Part shown: positions 44,127 to 57,339 of the stretch, one piece after another
How the letters are laid out: every line of letters begins with the position of its first letter
Numbering within the stretch: position 1 is the first letter of the stretch
Assembly (NCBI GenBank): GCA_026874595.1
Contig: CM049309.1
Location: 70,106,926 to 70,170,925, forward strand
Length of the DNA: 64,000 nucleotides
Source of the DNA: Sipunculus nudus
Taxonomy: Eukaryota; Annelida; Sipuncula; Golfingiida; Sipunculidae
Reading direction: 5' to 3'
Position numbers and translations under genes: made by a program
The notes under the pieces: generated by a model
Databases searched by the model: none
Seen by the model: only the letters and a program-made list of their open reading frames with translations
What the model was told of the DNA's origin: nothing

Positions 44127-45670
44127 AACTAGATGTGTCGGAACGACACGAATGCCCCTGCCTGGGGCAAATTAGAAACATTTGTAAAATTTTGAAAAAT
44201 TTTTTAAGTTCAGGAGGTGTCGTATGGTCAAAAGTAGGTCAACAAGGGCAAAATGCAAAATTGATCTGTAACGGGTCATTATCAAGCAACACACCAAAAA
44301 TCATACCTGTATATGCAGGCATTGTGAAAAAAGTCCATACATGTGCATTTTCCATAAAAATTTCGGTCTTTCATGAAATTTTCTATGTTTAGGAGCCGTA
44401 AAACAATCAAAAGTAGGTCAACCGGGACGAAACATGAACTCGATCTGTAACTGTCATTATCTGCCCACACATAAAATATCAGGGTAGTATCTGCAGGCAT
44501 TGAGGAAAAAAAGACAGTACATATGAATTTGTTACGAAAATTTCTATTTTTCATGAAACTTTCTATGTTCAGGAGCAGTCAAATGGTCAAAAGTAGGTCA
44601 ACTGGGACAAACAAGAACTCAATCTGTAACTGGTCATTATCTGCCTACACAACAAAAATCAGGCCCGTATCTGCAGGCACTGCGAAAAAAAGTCCATACA
44701 TGTGCACTTTTTTATGAAATTTTCTCTGTTAGAGCACCGTCAAATGGTCAAAAGTAGGTCAACTGGGACAAAACGTGAACTCGATCTGTAACTGGTCATT
44801 ATCTGCCCACACACGAAAAATCAGGCCAATATCTGCAGGTATTGCGAAGAAAAGTCTGTACAAGTGTATTTGTCTTGAAAATTTATATTTTACATGAATT
44901 TTTCTATGTTCAGGAGCTGTAAAACAATCAAAAGTAGGTCAACTGGGATGAAACATGAACTTGATCTGTAACTGGTCAATATCTGCCAACACACCGAAAA
45001 TCAGGCCAATATCTGCAGGCATTGCGAAAAAAAGTCTGTTCATGTGTATTTGTCATGAAATTTCATATTTTTCATGAAATTTTCTATGTTCAGGAGCCGT
45101 AAAACGGTCAAAAGTAGGTCAACTGGGACAAAACGCGAACACAATCTATAACTGGTCTATATCTGCCCACACACCAAAAATCAGGCCAATATCTGCAGGC
45201 ATTGTGAAAAAAGTCCATACATGTGTATCTGTCATGAATATTTCTATTTTTCATGAAATTTTCTATGTTCAGGAGCCGTAAAATGGTCAAAAGTAGGTCA
45301 AACGGGACGAAACGCAAACTCGATCTGTAACTGGTCAATATCTGCCCACACACCAAAAATCAGGCCAATATCTGCAGTCATTGCGATAAAAAGTCCGTAC
45401 ATGTGTATTTGTCATGAATATTTCTTTTTTTCATGAAATTTTCTAAGTTTAGGAGCTGTAAAATGGTCAAAAGTTGGTCAACCGCGACGAAACGCGAACT
45501 CGATCTGTAACTGGTCTATATCTGCCCACACACCAAAAATCAGGCCAATATCTGCAGGCATTGCGAAAAAAAGTCCGTACAACTGTTTGATTTCGGAAGG
45601 ACGGAAGGACGGAATGACGGACATGGGTAAAACTATATGCCCAGGCCACTTTGTGGCAGGGGCATAAAAA
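44127..45670 (+). mobile_element. Family B element: hairpin ends and eight 180-bp tandem units
   Basis: The 5' end is AACTAGAT, then perfect hairpin GTGTCG/CGACAC at 44135-44149, then sub-terminal ATGCCCCTGCC at 44152-44162. The 3' end is a hairpin at 45637-45665 (ATGCCC..GGGCAT) containing GGCAGGGGCAT, the inverse of the 5' motif, then AAAAA. The core has TCAAAAGTAGGTCAAC at 44228, 44406, 44587, 44748, 44928, 45108, 45287 and 45467 (about 180 bp apart, one of 161). The element interrupts a repeat whose uninterrupted relative is 23078-23200. No transposition protein is encoded; the small repeated ORFs are by-products of the tandem units. Confidence 0.82.
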
Positions 45671-45689
45671 TTATAAGAAATTAAATACA

Positions 45690-45990
45690 GGTGGCACAAC
45701 CAGTTTTGGGGAACTGAAAAGACTAGTCATGGTCAATATTCAAGACAAGCTTCATGGCTATCCATGCATTAATTATCAGGATACTGGAGGTTTTATATCA
45801 AATTTTTAATTATCCCTGGGGGGGGTATTTACAATACAAGCCCAATAGCTCCAAGGATATCGGTCGCAGCGACTTAATTTCAGGTTTCCAAGGAGATTTT
45901 TAATTAATCTACCAGGATATTCAGTAACAAATTTCTAGGGTTAAAGCAGTTAAGATTTATGCCCTGCTTACAGACAGTTAATTATTTCAA
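45690..45990 (+). repeat. Dispersed repeat block, paired with 23180-23465
   Basis: Starts GGTGGCACAACCAGTTTTGG and continues with GACTAGTCATGGTCAATATT, TCGCAGCGACTTAATTTCAG. It is the continuation of the host repeat into which the family B element inserted. Confidence 0.75.
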
Positions 45991-48646
45991 AGGATTTTCA
46001 CATATTTCATTAAGATCATTATCCTCCCATGTTTCCTTTCCCAAAAACCCTCTCTTAATACCATTGTTTTGTACCTCATCTTCCTTTATGTTTATCGTGG
46101 CATACTTCTCATTGCTATCATCACACTGGAGTTTATTTTCATCGGTCTTTAATTTCTATGCATTTATTCTACATTTCACAAAAAAAAACTCCTTTTCCGT
46201 TAATTGTTTTTCTTTTTCACTTCTTTCCAATTACTGCAACCTTTAATGAAAAGTTTGGCCAGAGCTGTCAAATGTCAGAATACACAAAACTGATGTTCTT
46301 TCAATTGTGTTAAAGAGTGAGACCAGCGATAATTTACAAGACTTGCCACGTGTACTACTGTTTTACATTTCCCCTTATTTCAAACCTCTTACTTCTTTCT
46401 TTTTTTTAAGTTTTAAACTTTTTTTGCAGCCAAATATTCTTATAACATCTTTCTCATTTTACCACCTTTCTTTACAGCTATCTTCCTATTTTAATCTTAC
46501 TTGCCATATGTAATGCCACGTTTCCTTCTCTCAACCTTTCTTTTATAACACCTTTCTCCCTTGGTGACCTTTAATATAATTGCTTTAGGAAATTTTATGC
46601 TCACACTTAGTTTTTGGAAGCTGTGACTTTTTAAAGCCCAACATTTAGTCATCAAATTAAGTGCACTGACCTAGTTCTGATTTGAGTCTGGATATGATGG
46701 TAAACTGGAATTGCTTCCCATGTATTAATTGATGGTCCACCTATGATCCTATTATCATGTTTGATTTGCCTGTCATTACAATGGAGTGCTGCAATTAATT
46801 TTCCTGATAATCAAGCATTGCAACCTATGCAAATCTAACTGTGTGATAATTTACTCAGTTATTTTGATTTTTATACAATGGCAGGGTTAATGAACTTTTA
46901 TTCATGCCACTAGGAAAATCTATTAAATTCCTCCCATTTTCTTCAGACTTGCTTTTTGTATAACAAGTGCAATTTAAATATGCTAATTGGGATAACAAAA
47001 CATTTAATCTGCAGATCATAACACCAAACTCTAATTCTGATACTTAAGAAACTATTTTCTTGACCTGCAGGTTTAGACCTTGACACCATGATCTGTTCAT
47101 ATCTTGCTCTTAAATAGGATAATATAATTTTGCTTGACTTTCTCTATTTTACTCAATCACTATCTTATAGTATAATAAATGACAAAAAAGCGCATACAAA
47201 TGGAACACGATTTGATTCATTGCTTAACACTGTATCAGAAATATATATCTATGATATATAAGTCGATGGAGATTACCAAATCTACTGACCCAGCTGCATT
47301 CTCAGAACACATGCAGCCACAGTTCTTGTGGGCTTACTTGGAGATGAGGATAGGGAGGGAGTGGGGTGTGTGTTAGAGAAGGGATAGGCAAGTGTGAGGG
47401 GGAATTTCTTTAAATCCAGATGTTGGGACCCATCTTCTGTCTTCCTGGCACTGCTGGATGTTACATATATGTTATAATGATAATTTTTTAATGTACCGGT
47501 ATCATACTGTTTGTGTGCATGCATCAGTCAGCTGTTCTTGAGTATGCAATGACATTTAGCCATGTAACTTTATTGATAAAATGTAACACCAATTACTTTT
47601 CATTAATTAGCTCCCTTCCTGCCAAAGCAATCTGGGTAATTAAGCACATCTTGCTATCTTGCATCAGCAGCAGTGGAATATTCCTTTACGTCAGGAAAGG
47701 TCAGAGACACAGTAGAAGGTCAATAGGCAGTAAGAAGAGGAAGGTGACAGGTAGACAGCACCCACAGGAAAGACAGAGTGTGAATGAGAGCGGAATGGAT
47801 GGACACATCCCTAGTAAGAAATATTTCAGAATGGATAAACACATCCTTAGTGGGAAATATTTAATCCTTCAATAGTGAGAACAATAACCATTTGCGTGTA
47901 TGATTGTCTGATTCTGGGAAAAAAGTCACAATTTCAAAATGAGTATGAAATAAAAGTCCCAAACTTGGGAAGGAAATAAGACCCATGTTTGTGTAGGTTT
48001 ATTGCCTGCCTCAAAAGAATGACTTAAGTTCATGTGACTTTTTCCAGTCACAAAATGTCTAACAACATCAATATACAGTGCCAATTATCTAAAGGAATTC
48101 CTTCACTCTATACATCTGTAATATATAGCCAAGCAAGATAAACCATGCAGCCGTGCTTAGGTATTTTTACTTCTAAGACACTCTGACTGATGAATCACTG
48201 ATGACCAAGTCTTCCTCAACCAATGACTCAACAGGTGCCCAACACGGGTGTATGACAAAACAAGAGAGCAGGATGGCTTGGGCGTCGGATGTACCTCTTT
48301 CTGGGCATTCCCTCCCACCCCCACCCCCCATGTCCACACCATAAATCATCCTTCCTGTTTCTCCTAAATTTTATATATCCCCTCTACCATAATAGTACAT
48401 TAGCAAAATATATATAAAAATACCCCCATCCAAAAAAAAAACAAAAATTCTCAAAGTACATTTAAATATTATGCCACATTATTTTTTAATTATAAATGTA
48501 TCCAAAGTTTTAAAATATCAAAAGAATTGCAAGTTGCATTTATTAATCTGAATGTTGGTTTAACTGAAATAAATAAAGGTGTTCACTGTTGTGACAGTGA
48601 AGTAATATATGAAAGACCAACTATCTCTAATAGTAACACAAAGAAG

Positions 48647-48664
48647 AATATATATATATATATA
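48647..48664 (+). repeat. (TA)n microsatellite, short
   Basis: About 18 nt of TA. Confidence 0.85.
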
Positions 48665-50818
48665 ACAGAAATGGGTCTCTTCTACCGTAGATATCATATT
48701 AGTAAAATTTATTCAAAGTATAATGATATTTAATTTTTTTTTTTAATTTCAGCATTTCCTGTCATTTCAAATTATCAATAAAAAATAATAAACTAAAAAT
48801 ATGATATATCCAGCTGCTTTTTAATAATATTTCAAAGTATTTAAAAAATGTATGTATTTCCTTTGACAGACCTGATTGAGTTGAGGCAGCACTGCATGAG
48901 TAGGCTGATCAGCAGCTGGTAGCATCTGACAGTCACACGTGTGAGTGAGGCCTTATTACTGCTTCATATGTCTCACACATGTATTAAGATAACACAACCC
49001 CCCATACCCTGAAGGATTACACTGTAAAGAGGGGGAGGGCTGCTTATAATGATCAGCACTGTAGATCAGAACACCTTAGATGCCCCTTGACCAGGTCAGT
49101 TTACACTCACAGCACTGACCAGCATAAGACCAGCCCCTGCCAGCAGGTGGTCCTGTGTAACAGACTGTTGCAGCCCTGCTCCAGCAGGTCTGACTCAGTT
49201 GCCCATGCTGCAATACCATAGTCAATTGTTACATGTGCTCTGCTAGCTGTTTTGTCAACACTCAGAATGGCAGGTGGGAGAAAAAACAAATAATAAGCCT
49301 GTTGTTTTTCATTGCTTATATAAGACCTGGGTCCCACCAGCTGGCTGGCCCCTGGAATGTCTTGTCTGACTGAGGATAAATAATGTTTTCACGCCCCCTC
49401 TCTCAGTAACCAGCTCATTTATAAATTGTTTTCCCATACCGGGAGTAGGTGCATAAACAATAGCATTCACAGACAAACTGCCACTGGACAGGGGATGTTT
49501 TGTCCTAGGGCGTTTTGTCTTTGGACATTTTGTTCACAATTCAGCATAACTTGATTCACTGCAACAAACTTAATTCTAAAAGGTATATTTCATTCATACA
49601 TTTGAAAAAGGGTGCTATATTCTCGAATGGATAGCCTAAAGAATTTAAAGAGTAATACGTTCCACCAAAATTGCTACTTTTTCCTCCACTCAAAACCATG
49701 ACATTTTTTTCTCTGACTTTTTTAGTGACCTTATGTGATGGATCAGAATCCCCTGTCCATGATTCCCTCACAAACCTGTGACTTTATTTCTTACCTAAGT
49801 TTGTGACTTTTTTCCTTGACATTTTTCTAACTTACTTCCCTGTGACCTTTTCCAGTCACCTGCTAATTGTTACCTGAGTACTGCAACAGGTTAATGGGTA
49901 AGTAACATCAGGTGTAACCTTGATCTGCTGGTTATTTGACTTTAACCAAAGGTAGTTATTAAACCTTACAATATTTATCTCAATCTAACAAAGTTATAAA
50001 ATATACTGTGTGAATGACAATGTAAAATCATCAACATGGCAATGGCTGGCTGTGACTTGAGAAAAAATTTATTAACAAATATTAGCATAAAAGAATATGA
50101 AAAAGTATAATCAATGGCCTATATATCTTGCAAAAGTATAATAATTCCTGATTTACAAAGGGGTATCCCTGGTATTAGTGTTGAGATTATCAAAAGGTCT
50201 ACACAACCTTTGTTCAAACAAACCTACAAGACAAGTCCAACTTGAGCTGCTGAAAAGATCAATGCATTTCAGATGGCCAGGTCACAAATAAGAAGGGAGC
50301 AAGTCTATTCAGTAATGCCCCTTGCTCTACAGTGCAATTATCGAAGCACTAAAAAGATTACATGGCAGCATCGCCATAACCTGAAGGTTCAAAGGGTCAT
50401 CAATGTGTTCAATTACAGTACCTGCTGGCTAGCATTCTCTGCTGGCAGCCCTGGTCTGCTGTGAAGAGAAAGCCTGGATCTCGTAATCTCACTTTCACTG
50501 GAGAAACATGACTGACGGTCTATTTGAGCTAGCATATTAACAACAAGGTTTCGGTATCTTACAACAAGAATGTGTTTACAAAGGATTCAGTGCACCTATC
50601 CCCCTGCTCAGGGGTTGAAATCATCAAGTGTTTACAGATCTGAACCCCTAATTTGAAAATGATGAAATCTCACAAACCAGTTATAATTTTGCTTTGGTAA
50701 TGTAAGTTTTAAGAGTGTTATTTTATGCGATTTTGCAGACTATTATTTTAAATAAAACTTAATTATGTATCTATATATGAATTAACATGGATCTTCTTTT
50801 AAGACAAACTACAAAATA

Positions 50819-51720
50819 AACTAGAATATGGGTAGTCGACAAGCGACTACATGTATCCGCCGAAATCAGAGTGGGACAGGTGAAGTGAGGCATGGATTGA
50901 GTAACAAGGTGAAATAGAGTGAGGTGTGTTGCATATTAGCATGGATGTCTGCAGCCGAAATGTGTATGTAGGTTGTGCCACCTACCACAAAATCCAGAAA
51001 GCTATCAAAGTTGTATACGAATGCAAAAAGTCAAACCACTGCCGAGATATGAGCAATTTTATCCCACGGCAGACAAACAGACGGACCCTGTGCAAAAATG
51101 GTTGCAGGTGGCGCCACCAGTTTTGTGTATGATAAAGAGCTATGTGAGATCTATACACATGCAAAATTTTGGTCCAATTGGTCAAATAGTTCCCGAGATA
51201 TAAGCTTGGATGTCTGCAGCGTAAATGTGAATGTAGGTGGTGCCACCTGTCCTAAAATCAAGAAAGCTGTCCAGGATGTATACACATGCAAAATTTCAGG
51301 TGGATAAGTCCAACCAATGCAGAGATATGAGTGATTTTATCCCAAGGCAGATGAACAGATGGACACCATGCAAAAATGGTTGCAGGTGGCGCCACCATTT
51401 TTTATGTACATTATAAAGCTATCCAAGGGCTACATTTGTGCAAAATTTTTTTCTGGATTGGTCAAACGGTTCCTGAGATATGTGGTTTAATGTGTCATAA
51501 CAGACGCACAGATGGATGCAGAGTGCAGAGGAAAGGTCAGAGGTCAAAACAAAATCAGGGCGCAGCTGTTCACACGTGACCCAAACATAATCCTGGGTTT
51601 CGTAAAATTCTGCCTAGTGGTTATGAAGTGTTCTCCAGACACCTACGCGGCGGTGGCGGCGGTGTAGGCGTCCGCCTCAAAACATAGTATCCGCAAAACT
51701 CTGTTTTGGTGGATACAATG
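50819..51720 (+). mobile_element. Family A element, copy 2
   Basis: Same ends as copy 1: AACTAGAATATGGGTAGTCG, hairpin at 50832-50850, TGTATCCGCC at 50852-50861, and 3' hairpin at 51687-51716. Only two core units are present (starts at 51070 and 51347, 277 bp apart) against four in copy 1, so the copies differ by unit number. Perfect GGTGGCGCCACC at 51107-51118 and 51386-51397. Both copies read the same strand, opposite to dystrobrevin. Confidence 0.82.
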
Positions 51721-54700
51721 AATGATTATTCACTATCACTATATTCACAATACTTTGTAAAATTTATAATTTAATATAAATTTATAAAATAAGTGGATAA
51801 AATACTGTTATTCCAACAACATGCATCCTTATAGGTTCACTTTTGATAACAGTGTTTAAATTACAGGTCAAACTGACTTGTAAATTTGCAAATAAACTGA
51901 ACAAGGCGTTTTGCCACATAACAGGGGTCCAAATACCAGATACACTTTATTCTTTTAAATATTTACCATACTTTCAATAAAAAAAATGTTTTCAAGGATA
52001 GGTCCATAGTTTGTTGGTGGCACTGTCTATTGCGTTAGAGTGATGGTAACCATATCATTAGAATGATATAAACTTTTATTATTTAACCTCTAGAATGATT
52101 GGGGGAGGGGGGATGATCAAACAGAGGACCACTATGGGCTACATGCTAAGGCTGAAACAGGTTCAAAATTTTTGACTTGAGTACTTAAGTAAGACATAAC
52201 TTATTCATTGCCATGGAAACGTAAATGTAAAGATATGAATTCATGGACATCTGTTTTTACAAATTCCTATTAGTGATTTTTGGCTTAAAATGTCAGCATG
52301 AAAGCATATATTTTATATGTAAATTACATGCCTGATCACTGGTGTATTACATTCATATCTAATACATGCTACACCTAAATTCACTTGTTTGTTGCAAATC
52401 ATAAGCCATACTGTGTAAGTGATCCATTTAGGTAACAGAGAGGGAGAAAGGTTATTTAGCAAGCTGAGACATGGTAATTCAAACACTAAAGGTTAACTTG
52501 TAGCTAAGATGGTGGCTTTAAAATAAGTTAAATCCAGTGATAAGGTTCAAAGATTACAGGCTGGAGTTTTGTCATTAACACCCTATTACCTGCTTGGCTT
52601 GTCATGCATGTGATTAAATTTACAAGTCCATGCACCCAATAATCTGATGCTGGGCTGGCTAGCTGTAATCTCATCAACAGCAGCAGAGAAAGTGAACCAA
52701 TGCCGCAACAGGTCTGCAGGAACAAAACAGGGTAGCATCCTGCCCAGACAGGGGAGGGGAACTTGTATATTTAGGGCAAGTTCTGAGATGGGTATATATA
52801 TATAAACACTGTAACTGATTAATACACACTATGTGATCTTGTATGGTATGTCCTTGGGGTTATATCTCATGGGGGTAAGGAATTGTTGTACTCTCTGTAT
52901 GGCTTTATAGAGTGAGTCTTTGAAGCTTTAACACAGTTTATTCCATTGCACTTCACATTTGCAGCTTCATAGTTGATCAAGACAGATACTGGTTCCTGTT
53001 GACTTTATGGTTCACATCCCTGCTGTACATCTGTTACATGTCCCCGTGATCATGCAGGTTAAACATTCCAACTGTAGATTTAACTTACATCTTCTGTTTG
53101 AATAGATACTTAACTGAACAATTGTAGGAGGCAGCTCATGGTACAAAATGATGGTCACAACTTTAGCTGGTTACAAGTAAAGATGGAGACCAATAACTTA
53201 CCACTGATATTCCTTACTCCCAGCCAGTTCCATCCTAGTAAATGCCAAACATCCACCATATGTCCTAGCTATCAGGGAGGAGAAAGATGCACAAGGGGCA
53301 CATTCTGTCTCCTGTTTCTTGGGTTCTGTCTGTTTCCAGCAGTACACCCCTTTTATACTAAATTACAACTCAACAATGTTTTATTGACACTTAATGAAAC
53401 TAACGTTTATCACAATTGACTAGTCTGTCTTTTGAGTGATGCTCAACTTACTTTCCTTGTGTATCATTAATTTATCATACTCAAATTAACTCAGAACAGC
53501 TTTCAACCATACTTCTACTTAGACGTCCAGATGATAATGCATAAAACCGCTGCCTTTTATGACACATTGGAATTACACAATACTGCATTAATTGAAAACC
53601 ATACCAGTCTGTATTAACACAACTAATCCTGGTACCAATGACAGATATTAAATTACGTCTGATGCCTTTTAAAGATAAATCCTGAAGCTGACTTACAGTT
53701 GGTTTGAACTGTCACCTAAATGTGCAATAAAGCCAATATGCAATTTTATTTTCACAAATGAAGACCAGGTCTTTGATAATGTTACCAATTTGTGCTATGG
53801 CACATATTAATTAAAAGAATTCTTAAAGGTATGAAAAATTTACAAAATTTTGTGTTGACCATATATGCCATTTCAATATTTTAAGCAAAATTTTGTATTT
53901 TCTTGGTAATCTTGCAAAATTTCAAAATAATTTGTCTTAAATACTTAAATGGTGTATATGATCAACACAAAATTTAGTCAATTTTTTAAACCTTGATCAA
54001 ACCTTTTCGTGGCAAGCTAACAATATTCTATTTCATGAGTGTCTTGACCAATGGAGGAAAAAAATCACCCACCCACAACATATTTTTGTTCCCAGAGTCT
54101 GTAGGACAATAATATATTTTGTGTGGACTTGGGTAAAATTTCAATATTGGAAGCTGCCTTAATAGGCAGACAGAAAAGCAGATGGAAAACCATCTACTTT
54201 AGCTTGGTCACCAGACTCTGAATGGAACTACTAATGAGAATCTAGAACAGTAAAACCTTGTTAACCATGGGGGTGTAATCAACTAAAGTGTGTATTACAC
54301 AAAAACAGGTTTTATAAGTCAACAGGTAAACCTATTCTTTCTTTGTATGCTAGTAGTGCTGCCTTAGCACTAAATTAACTGTAACAGTAGTGCTATTTTG
54401 GGCCTCTGACATTAGAGAGTCTACAACCAGAGTACTAGCATCAGAGTGCCTTTACATCCTTCAACAAGGACCTCACTGTAAGGTGCTATAAGGATGCAAA
54501 TATTTTCATCTTTTTTTTACATCTCAAGCCTACTATAACAATGTCACTTGACATAAACAAAATCAATTGTTAGATTTTTCAGTATACTTTATAAAATCAC
54601 CCACCATGTGAGAGAAAAATTGTGTTTTAACTCAGCATACTGGTTAATCCCTCTGCAAGTTTGATGAATTTGTGTGAACAAAAGCATGGCTGGCACAAGT

Positions 54701-55453
54701 TACTGGATGGCAGCAAACTTGTAAGCAATCGATCGAGGAAATGACTTGTTATCATAGAGACAGATTTTCAGTTTGGTTTGTGAGTTCACAACTGTATTTT
54801 TTTGTATTAATTCATCACTTGAAGCCTAATATGAAGATTACAATATTGGCTGTTTACTACACTATCATTGCAACAGGATGGATGACTGTTGCAGCACATT
54901 ACTCTGAAAGGCTTGTATCACAGCTCAAGTTTGGCTTACTTACCAAATATAAATGCCTACTGAGTCATGTATTCACAGCTATGTACTAGCAAGGCTCATA
55001 AATTGACTCATTGTATCTCATGCATACATTATGTGATTCTGCAGGACTGGAATACATTATTAACAATATAACACTACCATCAATAAAAAATTAATTTTTT
55101 TAAACATTTGGACATAGTTCAGAGACAATTATGTCGGCTGAAAAAGGATAAAAACATTATGCTAATTCAAACACAATTACATTTTTAAAAGCTCTATAAG
55201 GCAAAAGGAAACTACATATAATTATTTGTTTGATAAAGAAGAAACTGTATACAGACCATATTTATATGTCTGTTTCTATTATCCACTGTGCTGGACCTAA
55301 ATTTTTGTTTTACTTACTTCTTATATTTTTTTTATCTATATAGTGTCTTATTTCTTTTCAAATCATTTATATTACATCACTTCTGATGATCTTGTGTGAT
55401 ATTTTCTTGTTTTTAAATGATATCTTATTTCTGTCTTTTTCTATCATTGCAAT

Positions 55454-55798
55454 GCTTATTGCCTCTGCAAGGCGGGTATGTGTTCATCCCAGTGTTTGTG
55501 TGTGTGTGTTCACAACATAATTCATGCAATCAAGAACAGAATCTCATGAAATTTTCAGGTCATTTCAGAAATGAGTCAATAAAGAACCTAGCTATCAGAT
55601 TTTGGTGTGAATCTCGTACATTATCCTGATTAAAGAATGTCATCAAGGAATATTCACAAATGTACAGTCATTTAAGCACGAATGAACCTAGGAATATGAG
55701 CCGAACAAGTGAATGCTAACACAGGTTCAGGAGCACCTCACATTAGGGACTCCCTTTTTGGCGAAGGCTTGCATTCCTTAGAATGCAGATTTCTAGTT
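55454..55798 (-). mobile_element. Family D element, copy 2 (~345 bp, minus orientation)
   Basis: Read on the minus strand: AACTAGAAATCT, hairpin GCATTC..GAATGC (55786-55771), GCCTTCGCC, a short body, and at the far end GCCTTGCAGAGGCAATAA (55473-55456), where GCAGAGGC is the inverse of the GCCTCTGC sub-terminal motif seen in copy 1. It lacks a long tandem core. It includes TGTGTGTG (about 55497-55508). Confidence 0.65.
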
Positions 55799-57339
55799 GT
55801 TTCTATATTTTGTTTGGCTGCTGCCATATTTCACATTATCTACTGGGAACACCAGAGACACTAACACTTTGTTACAGCTGATGAAAGTGAAAAAAATACA
55901 ATAATAAAGATATATGGCACAGAGTGATATCAGATTGGATTAGCCATTAATTCCTTCCACAGATTAAATAAGCTGGTCTATTTGGTAACTAAATGGACAG
56001 CAAAAGTAGCTCACCAATGTTTGATGTTTATTTTAAGCGCACATTAACAGCGTGTTTCCCTTGTATAGGAGAGCCATTAAACAGCAAAATATGACTATTA
56101 CACCATTTACACCCTTCCTGTATGAAAAATAACTCCACAATGGCACTCAAAACACAACACGTGGTGCGGAATAATTCTGTTATTAAATACCATAGAGAGA
56201 GTAAAATAAAACTCATTTATTATGCGACACATCTCAGGTAATGCAAAGGCAGCTGTGTCAGTAAATCTGGTATTCCGGGTAAAAATCCAGACTCCTATGT
56301 GTACTATGGCAGCCATGAGTTTTATTGCCAGCATGGTTGACCATAAACTGCTGCTCAGTTGTAGTATTTGTTTCCCCGAAGTAATATGGATGTGGTGGAA
56401 TCTGACTTAGACAAAAAAAATTAACAGATGGTCCCTGGTGACACAGCTGACTTGGTCTCTGGTAATCTGGGCAATTCCTTCAAACATGAAAGATTCATGC
56501 TTTAATTTTAATTTATCTTGGATCCCTGCAAAGACCAATCTGCTTAAGTTTTTTCCTGATTCCCCAGGGTTAGAAATGACTGCTCACATGGAACTTCAAG
56601 GGACCATTCATTATACAAGTCACAGTATGAAAAACATCTGAGCAGTCTCCCTTTTTAAGCTCATCACATCACTACAAATGGCCCAAGGGTCATGAGATTC
56701 ATCTGAAGAGAGCAAATGTGGCCACCTGGAAAACATCCTGCAGTGATTGACCTGATATTATTTTTTCAAAACATTTTGCCAAAACATGTTTTTGAAACAG
56801 CATGGTAATTTTTTTTAATGTTTATCAGGTATTGATTACTTCCAAGCAAACGCGATAGTTTCACACATTGGCTCAGTGAGTAAGAACCCACTGTTTGATA
56901 AAATGCATGACTAATAAAGGAATATCTAAATGACAAAAAATCAGCAATGAAAGGCGTGGCTTAGCTCCGATTGGAGTACTAATAATAAGCCAACATATTT
57001 TAGCCTTATTTAGATGATAAAATTATAAAATGAAGAAAATAACTAAGCATACAGGTGCAAAAATTATGTCAAGTAACCTAATTTAAGAAAATTGAGAACA
57101 CTGACTAGAAAGCAATAAACAATGTCTCTGAACCCTGAATATCTAATAAAATAGATCTAAATCCATCTACAAATTCAAACCATTCCCTTTAGCAAAACAG
57201 GATCATGTATAGTCATAATGCTAAAAATATCTGTTCAATTTTGTTTGCAGAAAATTCTGAAAAAAAGATTAAAAGTTATTAAACAAATGTGAGAGGGAAC
57301 AGACACATCTGAAATCTAATGATAAATGTAATACAGATG

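Noticed and set aside
44127-45670. 180-bp periodic array considered as a CRISPR array
   Set aside because: Repeats are 180 bp, diverged, without unique spacers, and the sequence is eukaryotic.
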